A stretch of 64,000 nucleotides of DNA from Zizania palustris (Eukaryota > Streptophyta > Magnoliopsida > Poales > Poaceae). This document shows positions 1 through 10,038 of this stretch, in pieces. Each line of letters starts with the position of its first letter. The first letter of the stretch is position 1. The notes beneath the pieces were generated by a model that saw only the letters and a program-made list of their open reading frames with translations, had not been told where the DNA came from and made no database searches. The position numbers were made by a program, and so were the translations under genes. The DNA lies in the NCBI GenBank assembly GCA_019279435.1, contig JAAALK010000084.1, forward strand, positions 12,294,916 to 12,358,915, given 5' to 3'.

Positions 1-1290
1 TATTCCTCATATGTCAAATTACTTTTAAGTTGCACATCTTCAATTCACACTTTCCCTTATAGAACTCGTAAACTCTTCTTCAACTGGGATATATGAAACA
101 CATTATGCATCACTGACAGTGTGGTGGGTAGCTCTGACTGATAAGCAATTTCTCCCACATTGGGCAATAACATGATATGAGTCTATATATTGAGGTGCTA
201 GCTTTCCGGAGATATTAAACCTCCTAACACCACATAGGGGTGATACCCATAGGTATACCTGATTTTTAACTTCAAACTCAAGGGGTCAGCGATGGGTATT
301 TGCATAGCTCTTATGATAACTCTAGGCTATCAAGAGTATGTTTCGGATTATCTTCACTTGATTTTCAGCAGGTTGATTGACATCTCTCCCAAATATTGCA
401 TTGATGCAAATGGCATCCGAACATATAGGTGTCCTACACTTTCTTTCATATAATGCCTCATTAGGTGACATTTGGATGTTGTCTTGATTATTATAAGAAA
501 ATATATCATTTGCCAATCATAGATTTCAAGTATCTTTAAATTATAGGGTACATGTCCTCAACCTATCTTCAACAATTTAATTCATCTGTTTTGTCTGACC
601 ATCGATCTTGGGATGGTATGTAGTACTGAAGTGGAGATGGGTATTGAAAGCTTCAAGCAACTGCTCCCAAAAACCTAGAAATGAATTGGGTACCTCTATA
701 TAATATTATATTTTTGGGTATACCATGGAAGTGGCATTGAGAGGTAGAAAATGTGCTACCTTAGTTCAATGATCAACCATTACCGATATAAAAATAATAA
801 CATCTTTAGGTCTTGGGTAATCCTGTTATGAAGCATATGCCTACCTCTTTCCATTTCCATTTAGGTCTTAGGTAGAGGTTGCAACATACCTGTAGGATTT
901 GGATGCACCACTGTTATGCATCAACATGTATCGCACTTGGTGATATATTCAGCAACATCCTTTTTCATTTCTAACCACCATAAATTTTTCCTTAATTCTC
1001 GGTATATCTTGATACTACTAATTAAGATGCATATAGTTAATAGATTCATGAGCATCCTTCAGTATAAACTTCTTAAGATCATTTTTATCTAGCACACAGA
1101 GACGTTGATTAATCCATTAGGTGCCTTGATCATCAATCATAAATTCTGTATTTTTCCTTTTTGACATGATATCTTTTATTATCATGATTTATTCATCATC
1201 GTCTTGAGCTTCACGAATCTAGACCTTTATAAGGGGTTGTACTGCTATGGTACTAAGTGTACCATGTACAAGTTCATTTAAGAACTTTAA
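1..1290 (-). pseudogene. Ty3/gypsy integrase remnant (element H, 3' part of pol)
   Basis: Read on the minus strand, this is a decayed gypsy integrase. The H2C2 zinc-binding part lies at about 890-1150 (WWLEMKKD followed by EYITKCDTC). The core follows at about 600-890, with STTYHPKIDGQT near 600-635. The C-terminal segment MSPNEALYERKCRTPI is at about 400-480. The linker upstream of the zinc finger (AVQPLIKV, AQDDDE) runs back to about 1290. The motif order matches Del/Tekay-like chromovirus integrases as I know them. There are many stops and frameshifts, so it is non-functional. The element continues beyond the left edge of the window. Its protease lies at 8483-8762, across the LINE. Confidence 0.75.
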
Positions 1291-1299
1291 TATTTATTT

Positions 1300-2253
1300 T
1301 CACCTTTGGAGAGACGATGGTTCTAATTGGTTGCATGAATGTCGAAAATGGGAACTAGAGGAACTCCTCAGCTGGTCTAAGGTCATTTCTCGTTCGAAGC
1401 GTTACCCTACTTCCGGACCAGCGAAGAGGGTTTCTTTCGCCACTAATTGTCTTCCTCCTGGCCCCTCCAATGGTCGGAAGAAGAAGAGTTCTCTCTTAGC
1501 CAAAGATTCAAGCTCATCTCTAGCTCCGGCAATCTTCATCAAAGTTGGCGGATTCAAGTGCCCCCTGCCACGAGCTTTTTCCCTAGGACATCATTCAAAT
1601 CTTATTTTCGGGGTTCATTCGTTTAAGATGAAGCCTCCTTCAAGTTCAAATTCCAGGGTTATTTTGCCTCTACCCTCAACAAGGCTGCAATCTATCTCCA
1701 ACGGTCAGTACCCGGATGCAAAAGCTATTTTTCTCTCCAATAGCAAGCGCCCTCCTGTTTTGGCGGCGTTTCAGCACCCTATTTCAAACTGCAGTAAGCC
1801 TACTGTTTAGTGTATTGGCAAGTCTGCAGGACAGTGCACCACCGTTAGCCTTTGCAAAATCTTCTCTAGGCTCGAGGGTGATCTGCATCCATCACAGGGC
1901 ATTGCATGGGTGCGAAAAAGCCCCGCTTCGTGCGAAGCGGGAAAGCTAGGTTCGCCGACCCGCATTTATTGCCCCAGACGTGCTAGTACTTTCGTTTCTA
2001 CCCCCTGTGTTTCCTCAGTTTTATATCCGCTCCCCCCTCAACTGTCCCTTCTCAGGGCCCACCTGTCATTTTCGCTTACTGTCAGGATCTCATTGCTACC
2101 AGCCTTCCAAACGTCTCTCATTGAATGACGCGGCCTTTGGCTTTCGAAGTTGTAGCATCGCCCCTGTTTTCCTCAACCTCTCCACCCTCAACCTCTCCGC
2201 CTTCTCCTCTCCTCACCCCCCTCATCGCTTCCGCACCCTGCCCTCCTTCTGCC
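1300..2253 (+). other. LINE 5' region with a possible N-terminal ORF1 segment
   Basis: A 187-codon open frame (1247-1810) covers part of this region. It is rich in Ser, Pro and basic residues and includes a KKKSSLLAKDSSSSL segment. Its first codons overlap gypsy-derived sequence, so its ATG is not a real start. It may be the LINE 5' UTR or a decayed N-terminal extension of ORF1. No catalytic motif is visible. From 1950 to 2253 the sequence is pyrimidine-rich (long TCTCC runs) and holds nothing else I recognise. Confidence 0.35.
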
Positions 2254-3625
2254 ATGGCTAATTTCCCCGTAAACCCCATCGCGTTCCTGCCTCTCGGTGT
2301 CCCCATTACTGATGGTGGTGGGCAGTTGCAGCTTCAGAGGGCGGTCATTTGCGCCACCAGTGACTATATATGTTTGCCTCAACGAAGACTTGGCGATAGC
2401 AGAGTGTGATGCGCTTCTGGAGGAAGACGAGAAGTTGGCTCTTCTTCACGCTATCCGGCACCACCTTGTCCACACTCTTCATCTTCGGGTGCCCCGGTGT
2501 GCTCTCTCGCCTCTGGGAGTCGGCATTGTTAGGGTTGGCAGCGTCTTCAACCATGACTTTCTGGTCGGTTCAAGCCCCCTTTTTATTGATGGTCACCTTG
2601 TGCGCTTTGTCCGCCACGACAATGGCATCAACTATTGTCAGATGGCTTATGCACGCTCAGGCTGGATAATGTTTCTAGGGTTCCCCCTAGACTTCAAGAA
2701 CCTTCACTACTTACAGCAAGCATGTGCTACATTCGACAAGTTAGTGTTCTGGCACGAAGATGACCTGAGCCTTTCTCGTATCCTCCTCATGGTCATGTTT
2801 GATAGCCCGTTGGATATCCCCAAAAGCATCATGCTCAAGCATTGCCACAACACTGACGGAGCTGGGCGATCTTGGACCTTCCCGATCTACCTTTTGTTCT
2901 CGGATTTAGCGGATATTCCCCCAGCGGATGAGGACCCCTTGCCTCCTGACAATGACAATCTACACCCTTTTAATGCTGCGGTGTTGCCGGGAGAACCAGA
3001 ATGGATCCAGAAGTGGGCTGACCAACAACATTTCAGCCACCAAGCACAGCAATGGCACAATGAGCCAGCAAATCAAGATCTGCCAAACCCAGATGATGCT
3101 GTTGCAGATCAGGCAGAAGGGCCTCTTCAACCTCCAGGCAGCGATGCGGTGTCCGGCATCTCGAAAGCCTCAACGACTGGAGTTATCCAACTTGCTATGT
3201 CCACTCACGTCCCAGCTCGGGAGGTCTCTCATCAGCCCCAAGAAACCCCTATCAACATCAATGATCAACCTGTTGCTCCGCCCCCTAAGAGAAGGCAATC
3301 ATCGTGTACACCAGGAGAACGCGTAAGCCCAGTACTCCTTCAGTCAAGGCCGCTACCCCAGTTGCTGTCACTGGCCTACGTCGAAGCCTACGTATCAGAA
3401 ACCGCCTCCGTGGCTTCAAGTCGAACTCCAAGGGCCGTGTTCTGCTAGACAAGCCATCGCTATAGGATTTCATCGACCTCTCAAGGTCTAATATTGCTTG
3501 CTCAGTCCTTTCTTTACAGAAAATTCAGTTCACGGCTGCTCAGATTTGCGGGATTTCTAATGCAAATTTCGACCCTGCCTCCATGCTCCTTAGTGATGAC
3601 TCTAACAATGGCCTTGTTCAATAGG
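2254..3625 (+). pseudogene. LINE ORF1 (gag-like RNA-binding protein), frameshifted
   Basis: The likely start is the ATG at 2254 (MANFPVNP...), which reads PLGVPITDGG. The frame shifts by about 2375 into a long frame (YVCLNEDLAIAECDALL) that stays open to about 3295. Recognisable blocks are FVRHDNGINYCQMAYARSGW, ILLGFPLDFK-like (here MFLGFPLDFK) and GRSWTFPIYLL, followed by an acidic, Pro-rich stretch ending in HPFNAAVLPGEPEW. A second shift near 3295 exposes a basic tail (RRSLRIRNRLRGFK, about 3381-3422), then a stop at about 3460. These blocks resemble ORF1 proteins of grass LINEs, whose role is to coat the LINE RNA. The family assignment is from memory. Confidence 0.6.
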
Positions 3626-4091
3626 TTACCGGTCAGAACGCCCTAGCTCTGATCCCGCCAAATGAAGAATAGCAAACCTGTGCTGGTGCCTGGCGGGACC
3701 TCGCCCTGGATGGTTGTCGCTAGTTATTTTGTGTATGTTGTTAGTTGTGCTATGCCTGATCTTATCACTCCTGCACTTTGTTATTTTGTGGTTATTGTCT
3801 CAGTTAAGATGGTGGTTATTTCCTATTGCTCTGTACTATTACCTTCGGATATGCCTTCTTGGTGCTTTTTTGGCCTCCATGTTTTCTTCGGCACTGGGCT
3901 GGTCTCAAGTGAATCAGTCTATTTGGGCCTAACCGCAGCTTGCGTCCTCGGGCCTAGTTTTCAACCCCCCGCAGGCCCAACTTGGTTCAGCCTATCTGGT
4001 CCCCTTTGGGCGGCCTGGTTTATCTCAACTCTTGCATTCTCAGTTTTTATGGGGCAGCATTCTAACGGGCTAATTCTGAACTGGAACATTA

Positions 4092-7000
4092 GAACATTAG
4101 GTGTTTAAATGCTATGGATAAATGTCTGGTGGTTAAACATCTATTGCGCGCCTCTAATTACTCGATCTTCTGTATCCAAGAAACTAAAAAAGACTTTTTC
4201 GACCATTCCACCATTCGTCGATTTGCCCCCTGAAGGTTTGATTAGTTTTCTTTTAGCCCTATGGGTGGCGCCTCGCTAGGGCTGGATAACGAGCCAGCTC
4301 GGCTCGTTAAGCTCGGCTCGTTATAGCTCGTTATGTTAACGAGTTAGCTCGGCTCGGCTCGTTAACATAACGAGCAGAAAACCCAGCTCGGCTCGGCTCG
4401 GTCCAGCTCGCGAGCTAGCTCGTTTAGCTCGCGAGCCAATTATTTAAAAGATGATTAAATAATAAATATTTAAATAATACATATCAAACATCAAAATATG
4501 AAATAAATAGAATACATAAGATTTCAAAAAATAATCATCCATAGTTCCATCATTATTTCTATGATTCCATCAAATTAATCACACATGTTATTTGTTTCAT
4601 ACTTTTATATGAGAAATTCTATAACTTTTATATAATAAATTCTATATGCCATAATAATAAATTTATAATAACAAGTTAGCAAGTAATAACTTGATATTAA
4701 CAAATAAATTATAAAATAATGAGTCTTATATTGTAAGATAGTATTTTATTATTGTTTTAAAGGGTTGACTTGACTATTTGTGATGAGCTCGTTAAGCTCA
4801 CGAGCAGCTCGCGAGCCAGCTCGAACTCGCTCGTTATACTAACGAGCTAAAACAGCAGCTCAGCTTGTTAGAAAAATAGAACGAGCCGAGTCGAGCCGAG
4901 CTAGTCACGAGTCGAGCGAGTTAACGAGCTACGAGTTTTTTATCCAGCCCTACGCCTCGCGAGGTCTGTTTATTTGTTGGATGGGCTCCTGTTTCTCTAG
5001 GGAGGTCCTTTCTTCTTCTGCTTTCCAGATTACGATTCTATTCACCTCTAAAATCAACAATTGCTGTTGGTATCTTTCTAATATTTATGGCCCATGTCGT
5101 GCTCAGGAGAAAAGAAGCTTTTGGATTGGTTTCTCAATTTAAACATTTCACCTTTGGACAATCGGATTTTTGTGGGGGATTTCAATTTATACCGGTTCCA
5201 ATGCAACAAAAAAATCCTAGTGCAAATCAATCTGATATGAACAACTTCAACCATATGATCAATCAACTCGACCTTTTTAAAATTCCACTCACTAGTAGGC
5301 AATTCACCTGGAGCAAGATGCAGCCTGCTCCTACTTTGATCCAGCTCGATTGGTGCTTCACTTCTTCTTATTGGCCCTCGGTTTTCCCTAGCACCAGCTT
5401 CTTACCACTCCAGGCAGGAACCTCTGACCATGTTCCCTGCCAAATCAACATTGCCACTCACATCCCCAAAACCCATAACTTCAGGTTTGAAAATTTTTGG
5501 ACCCTCCTCCTAGGGTTCATGGATATTGTGCGCTCTACCTGGCTTTCTATCCAGATTTCTCACCCTGTGCAGAGAATAGCCACTAAATTTCACTTTCTCA
5601 GAAAAGCTCTCCTTCGTTGGAGCAAGAGGCTGGGATCTATTGATAAATGGATTAAAGAATCTTCGATTGTCTTGAGGTTCCTCGATCATCTGGAAGAGCT
5701 CAGAAGTCTCTCTGCTTGAACGCGGCTTCCGCAAGATTATCAAACTTCACATTGCTTCTCTCCTTTGCCTTCGACACACTTATCGGAAGAAAAGGTACAC
5801 TATCCGCTGGACTAAACTTGGTGATGAAAGTACCATTTTTTTTCATATTGCAGCCTCTTCTCATCACCAGCATAATTCGATCCAGATGGCGGAGGATCAT
5901 CGTGGTAATTTGGTCTGTTCAGTGGAAGACAAGGCCGAAGCTTTTCTAGACTTTTACCTTGGCAAAATGGGCTTCTCGTCAAAACCCACCATGCATTTTG
6001 ACTTGAGCGCCCTCATCCCCCGCTGTCCCGATCTAGATCACCTGGGATCACCTATTGGGCCAAGTGAACTCGATTCAGTGGTTAAAAGACTTGCAACAGA
6101 TAAAGCTCCTAGGTCAGATGGTTTCAATGACCACTTTTTCAAATACTGCTGGCCCATCATTAGCCCAGACTTCTACGATGTCGGTGCTTATCTCTCTAAT
6201 AATTCAGGTTGCATTAAGGCCATCAATGGCTCATTTATTTTTCTCTTGCCCAAATGCAACAACCCCACTTCAGTCAAAGATTACATGCCCATCTCACTGC
6301 TCAACAACATCATCAAAATATTCACCAAAGTCCTAGCAAATAGACTACAACCAGTCATAACAAAGATTATTCACAAGAATCAATTCGACTTTATTAAGGG
6401 CAGGACAATTCAAGATTTCTTGGCTTGGTCACTTCAATTCACTCACTGTTTCCACTTCTCCAGGCAAAGTTTGGTCATTCTCAAGTTAGATTTCGAAAAA
6501 TCTTTTGACACAATTGAACACTCAGTCATCTTATAGCTCATGAATCACTTGGGCTTCCCCTCTAGATGGAATTCTTAGATCAAAGCAATCTTTGACTCTG
6601 GATTCTTCTCCATCCTTGTCAATGAGATTCAAGGAAAAAATTTTCAGTGTAAAAGAGAGGTTCGTCAAGGAGATCCTCTTTCACCCCTTATTTTTGTTAT
6701 TGCAGACGATCTCCCCTAGCACATTATCAACAATGCGACATCTTTGGGAGTAATCAAGGATCCACTCTATCACAACCCCAACTCGGACTTCCCTTTAGCT
6801 CAATATGCTGATGACACCATCATATTTCTTCAAGCTTCACAAGCTAACTTATTCAAAATAAAGGGTCTGATCAACTATTTCTCAGACTCAACAGGTCTCT
6901 GAGTCAACTTCAGCAAATCCAGTTTAATCCCAATCAACGTGCCACCTTCAGCAGCTCAGATGTTGGCTACTGTCATTAGGTGCCAGCTTATTAGTTCGCT

Positions 7001-8290
7001 TCCCTTCCCTTATCTGGCCGGGACTCCCTCTTGGCATCACCATACCGAGATTCAGAGACTTTGGGAGTCTTATTGAAAAGGTCGAACGAAGGTTGTCCAA
7101 CTCCTCCTCGTGGCTTTCCATGGCTAGTCGCCTCCAAATCACCAATTCAGTTCTTTCGGCCTTACCAACTTATGCGATGTGCACTTTCAAGCTCCCGGTC
7201 AAAGTCATTCAGACCATCGATAGGGCTCGACATAATTGTATTTGGAAGGGCTCGAAAAGCATATCCCAAATGCCCCCTTGCCAGCTGGGACAAAGTTTGC
7301 CGCCCAAAATCCAAAGGGGGCCTTGGCATCATCAACCTCCAATGCCAAAATAATTCCCTTCTTATCAAACACCTCCACAAGTTTTCCACTAAATAGAGCT
7401 CCCCTGTATTGATTTGGTTTGGTCCCTATACAATATCTCCATCAACACTCCTCTTCTGTCGGCTCCAAAAGGCTCTAGGTGGTGGAAATACATCGTGCAA
7501 CTTTCAACGCTTTTCCGAGAAGTCGCTTCACCTGTGGTTGGTGATGGTTCCTCAACCTCTTTTTGGTCTGACAACTGGGGGGATCCCCCCTTGAAGTTAC
7601 CATGCCAAGAGGGTTTTCCTTCTCCAAAAAGAAGAGCATTTCAGTCAAGCACTTAATCAACTCAGCTGGGTTAGCAGACCTTTTCTTCCTTCCCCTATCT
7701 CATGAAGCCTTTTGGGAGCTTGAACAACTTGACCATCTGCTAGCTTCCTTGAACCTTTCACCTGAATCGGCAGATGCTTGGAATTTTATTTGGGGTTCTT
7801 TGGCCTACTCTTCGAGCCTCTTCTACAATCACCACTTTAAGCATCTTCCGGCTCATCCCATTTTTGGGCACCTTTGGAAGGCCAAATGCACCAACAAGAT
7901 CAATGTCTTCTTCTAGCTCCTGCTGATGGACAGACTCAACACTAGAAATATCCTTCATCGAAAGCATATCCTCCCTCCCACCATCAATCACAATTGTGCC
8001 CTCTACTCAGATGACTAGGAGGAAACTTTGCTCCACCTCTTCTTCTACAGCTTCAGTCAATCCTTCTAGAACCGACTTCATCTAAACTGGGATGACTCTT
8101 TACAACATCTAGATATGATTGCCAGCAATGTTCACAAGCTCAAGGTGCCTTTTGCTTTGGAAATCATCATGGTGGGCTATTGGACCACCTGGTTGATTAG
8201 AAACAAGCTTATTTTCAAAGGCCTTCCGGCCTCTTTGTCTGCCTGGAGAGCCGAGCTTCTCGCATAGCTCTCCCTGCAGGCTCATCGCTT
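4092..8290 (+). pseudogene. LINE ORF2: endonuclease-reverse transcriptase, broken
   Basis: The endonuclease starts near 4092 and is cut by the hAT MITE. It resumes at 4961 with ASRGLFICWMGS across the excision-equivalent junction, then IYGPC, a GDFN-like motif and TSDHVP (about 5425). The reverse transcriptase has DKAPRSDGFN (about 6100), FIKGRTIQDF, LDFEKSFDTIEH, VRQGDPLSPLIF (about 6660) and the catalytic YADD at 6804-6815. A C-terminal cysteine/histidine region (LWKAKCTNKINVFF, then LLHLFFYSFSQ) is present to about 8100. There are in-frame stops at 6534 and 6717, plus frameshifts near 5700 and 7060. In LINEs this protein nicks target DNA and primes reverse transcription from it. The catalytic core residues survive, but the reading frame does not. 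Confidence 0.8.
4277..4952. mobile_element. hAT-type MITE (non-autonomous DNA transposon) with 8 bp TSD
   Basis: The 676 bp insert has 13 bp terminal inverted repeats, TAGGGCTGGATAA at the left and TTATCCAGCCCTA at the right. It is flanked by a perfect 8 bp duplication, CGCCTCGC (4269-4276 and 4953-4960). Both ends carry dense subterminal GAGCTCG/AGCTCG motifs in both orientations, presumably transposase-binding sites. The middle (4440-4780) is AT-rich and non-coding. An 8 bp duplication with short inverted repeats is the signature of hAT transposition. The element encodes no transposase. Removing it plus one duplication restores the LINE ORF2 frame locally. Confidence 0.93.
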
Positions 8291-8482
8291 GTAACCTAGC
8301 ATGAGGCAGTCCCTTTTGTTGTGGCTCAATACCTATTCTCTCTAGTTTCCTTTTTCTTCCCTGCTCTAGAGCGTTTGTATTTCACTTGTTTCTCCTCCTA
8401 TCTCTGTCAACTTTGTAACCACTTTTTCAATATAATTTTAAATCTTAGTAGGAGCCTCTCCTACTGATTTCAGTCAAAAAAA
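8291..8482 (+). other. LINE 3' UTR and A-tail
   Basis: This is non-coding sequence after the last recognisable ORF2 codons. It contains AATATAATTTTAAAT and a short inverted pair AGTAGGAG/CTCCTACT, then ends in seven A residues at 8476-8482. Minus-strand gypsy protease sequence resumes immediately afterwards, so this is the LINE 3' terminus. Confidence 0.6.
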
Positions 8483-8762
8483 GAACTCTCTTCCTCTAAT
8501 AAATGACATGTTTGTGAGTTCCTCAGAAATACCCTTGGGATACTTATTTACTACAGATACACCTTCAAAATAGATAACTTGCCCATTGCTCAAGGTATGA
8601 TTATCCCTAAGCATTTTTCTGAATGAATGAGTCACCTCTTTTCCATTCGGGCATTTAAGTGTTATAGTTCTCTTGAAACAATTGATATGGCCATGATGCT
8701 CAAATAACCAACTTATCCCAAGAATTAGGTCTAGCCCTTGGGTTTCGAGTATGATAGGGTAT
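8483..8762 (-). pseudogene. Ty3/gypsy aspartic protease remnant (element H)
   Basis: The minus-strand frame reads LDLILGISWLFEHHGHINC, matching the C-terminal half of gypsy proteases (canonically ILGMDWL). GKEVTHSF and the linker EELTNMSFIRGREF follow, corresponding to the start of the pol segment before reverse transcriptase. The frame is cut at 8762 by the LTR of element A and at 8483 by the LINE A-tail. The first ~23 codons of the open frame here come from the LTR, not the protease. The reverse transcriptase and RNase H that should separate this from the integrase at 1-1290 are missing. Confidence 0.75.
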
Positions 8763-9095
8763 CGTTGATAGCAAAAAATGGCATCAATGGATGAGATTGT
8801 CAAAATATCAATTTTGGTAATTTGGGCCAAAAATACACATGTTCCGGGTCAGGCCGAAGCCCTATAGGGCCGAAGGACCATTGGGATATGGGCTCCGGAA
8901 GATTCCAGCCAGCCCACGGCCTTCGGCCAGGAAGCCTTCGGAGGCCCACGCCGCCGAAACTTCGGCCCGAGGAGCAGGCTTCGACGGGCTTGGCCGAAGG
9001 CCCACTTCGACAGAGATAGAGTTGGACACAATTCCGACTAAGTTTTTATCTCTATCCAACCGAATTATAGCAGATTAGATCAGAGGATTAGCCCC

Positions 9096-9103
9096 TATAA
9101 ATA
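9096..9103 (+). promoter_or_regulatory. TATA box of element A LTR
   Basis: TATAAATA lies in the context CCCCTATAAATATAG, at the same relative place as in both LTRs of element B. This marks the U3/R promoter. Transcription would start roughly 30 bp downstream. Confidence 0.7.
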
Positions 9104-9252
9104 TAGAGGCAAATCTAGTTCAGAGCCCCCCCAACACAAATCAACACAAAGCCCTAGCTTTGATCGCATTTACTATATCTTTACCTTTTTGTACTCTTCA
9201 GGGGTTTACCTGGAAGCCCTCTGACGGCCACCTCAGAATAGTGGTAATCATT

Positions 9253-9414
9253 GTTACTTCGCTTGTGAAGTATCCATTAATCTACATAATAGATTTCTAT
9301 CGCCTTGTTACTTCGTCCGTGAAGTATCCACTAATCTGCGTAATAGATTGCTATCCCCTTGTTACTTCACCTGTGAAGTATCCACTAATCTGCGTAATAG
9401 ATTGCTACCTTCGC
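9253..9414 (+). repeat. 54 bp tandem repeat, three copies, in LTR
   Basis: Copies begin at 9253, 9307 and 9361 with GTTACTTC and contain GTGAAGTATCCA then ATAGATTG/CTATC. The period is exactly 54 bp. Element B LTRs carry two copies of the homologous unit. Confidence 0.85.
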
Positions 9415-10006
9415 TACTAGTGCAACACTTAGCAGAATTCGGTCCTCAGACCGAATTAGTACTTCGAATCTTATCTGTTGAAGGTTACCTTCGTTCGGAG
9501 CTACTTCATCAGAGGTGTCCGGAGCTGAGAGATCGGTTTTAGAGGTGGCCAGAACACCCTTCGGCGAGACTGTTGCTTCGACCGCACGCTTCGCCAGCAC
9601 ACTTCATCATGTTAGGCTTCGCCATGCTCACACTCTGCTCTGGACGAAGTCACGCTCGCGCGTTACGCTCGAGTCCTTGTTTTGTATCTTACTGTATCGG
9701 AGCCTTCACACCGAACTCCGCTGTTCGGAGGTGATTGTCATGTCTAGATCCATTCAGAGTTCATCTTCGATCAGATCAGTCCGAGCACCGAAGGTACCTT
9801 CAGCGGGACACTTCCCATCAGACGCCGAAGGTACACTTCAGTGACCCCCTTCGCACCATACTCCACCCTCCTTACCATGGCTAAGGGTAGTCGGAACGCG
9901 ATGTCGGTGCTGTGTTAAGCTTAGGCTTGTCCCTAAGTATCCACACACTTTTGGATCGTCGAACTGACCCAAGTGCGGCGACACGTTTTCGTGTCAACAC
10001 ACTTTT

Positions 10007-10023
10007 TGGCGACTTCGCTGGGG
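10007..10023 (+). promoter_or_regulatory. Primer-binding site of element A
   Basis: TGGCGACTTCGCTGGGG follows the LTR after a 7 bp spacer. It starts with TGG, complementary to a tRNA CCA end. Element B has the same arrangement. I do not assign the tRNA. Confidence 0.6.
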
Positions 10024-10038
10024 AAAAGCTACGCCAAC

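Larger units (their letters stand above)
1300..8482 (+). mobile_element. L1-type LINE (non-LTR retrotransposon), degenerate, inserted in gypsy element H
   Basis: The element carries an ORF1 (gag-like) and an ORF2 with an apurinic endonuclease, reverse transcriptase and C-terminal zinc-knuckle region. It ends in a short A-run (8476-8482), as expected for target-primed reverse transcription. Minus-strand gypsy sequence lies on both sides. The left limit is approximate, because gypsy integrase homology fades near 1290 and no target-site duplication could be matched. A hAT MITE interrupts ORF2 at 4277-4952. Stops and frameshifts occur throughout, so it is immobile. Confidence 0.8.
8763..9999 (+). 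repeat. 5' LTR of element A
   Basis: This 1,237 bp LTR begins CGTTGATAGC (the expected TGTTGATAGC with one change) and ends GTGTCAACA. It therefore has TGTTGA/TCAACA inverted ends. It is homologous along its length to the LTRs of element B, though clearly diverged from them. Confidence 0.85.

Noticed and set aside
1716..2306. Short frames on both strands upstream of LINE ORF1
   Set aside because: Overlapping, low-complexity (TCTCC-rich) translations with no conserved motif.
3662..4108. 148-codon frame between LINE ORF1 and ORF2
   Set aside because: Hydrophobic low-information sequence in the inter-ORF spacer. Its end overlaps the ORF2 start region and no domain is recognised.
8822..9078. 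Frames on both strands within the element A LTR
   Set aside because: They cover the U3 promoter region, are not conserved in the element B LTRs, and overlap each other.
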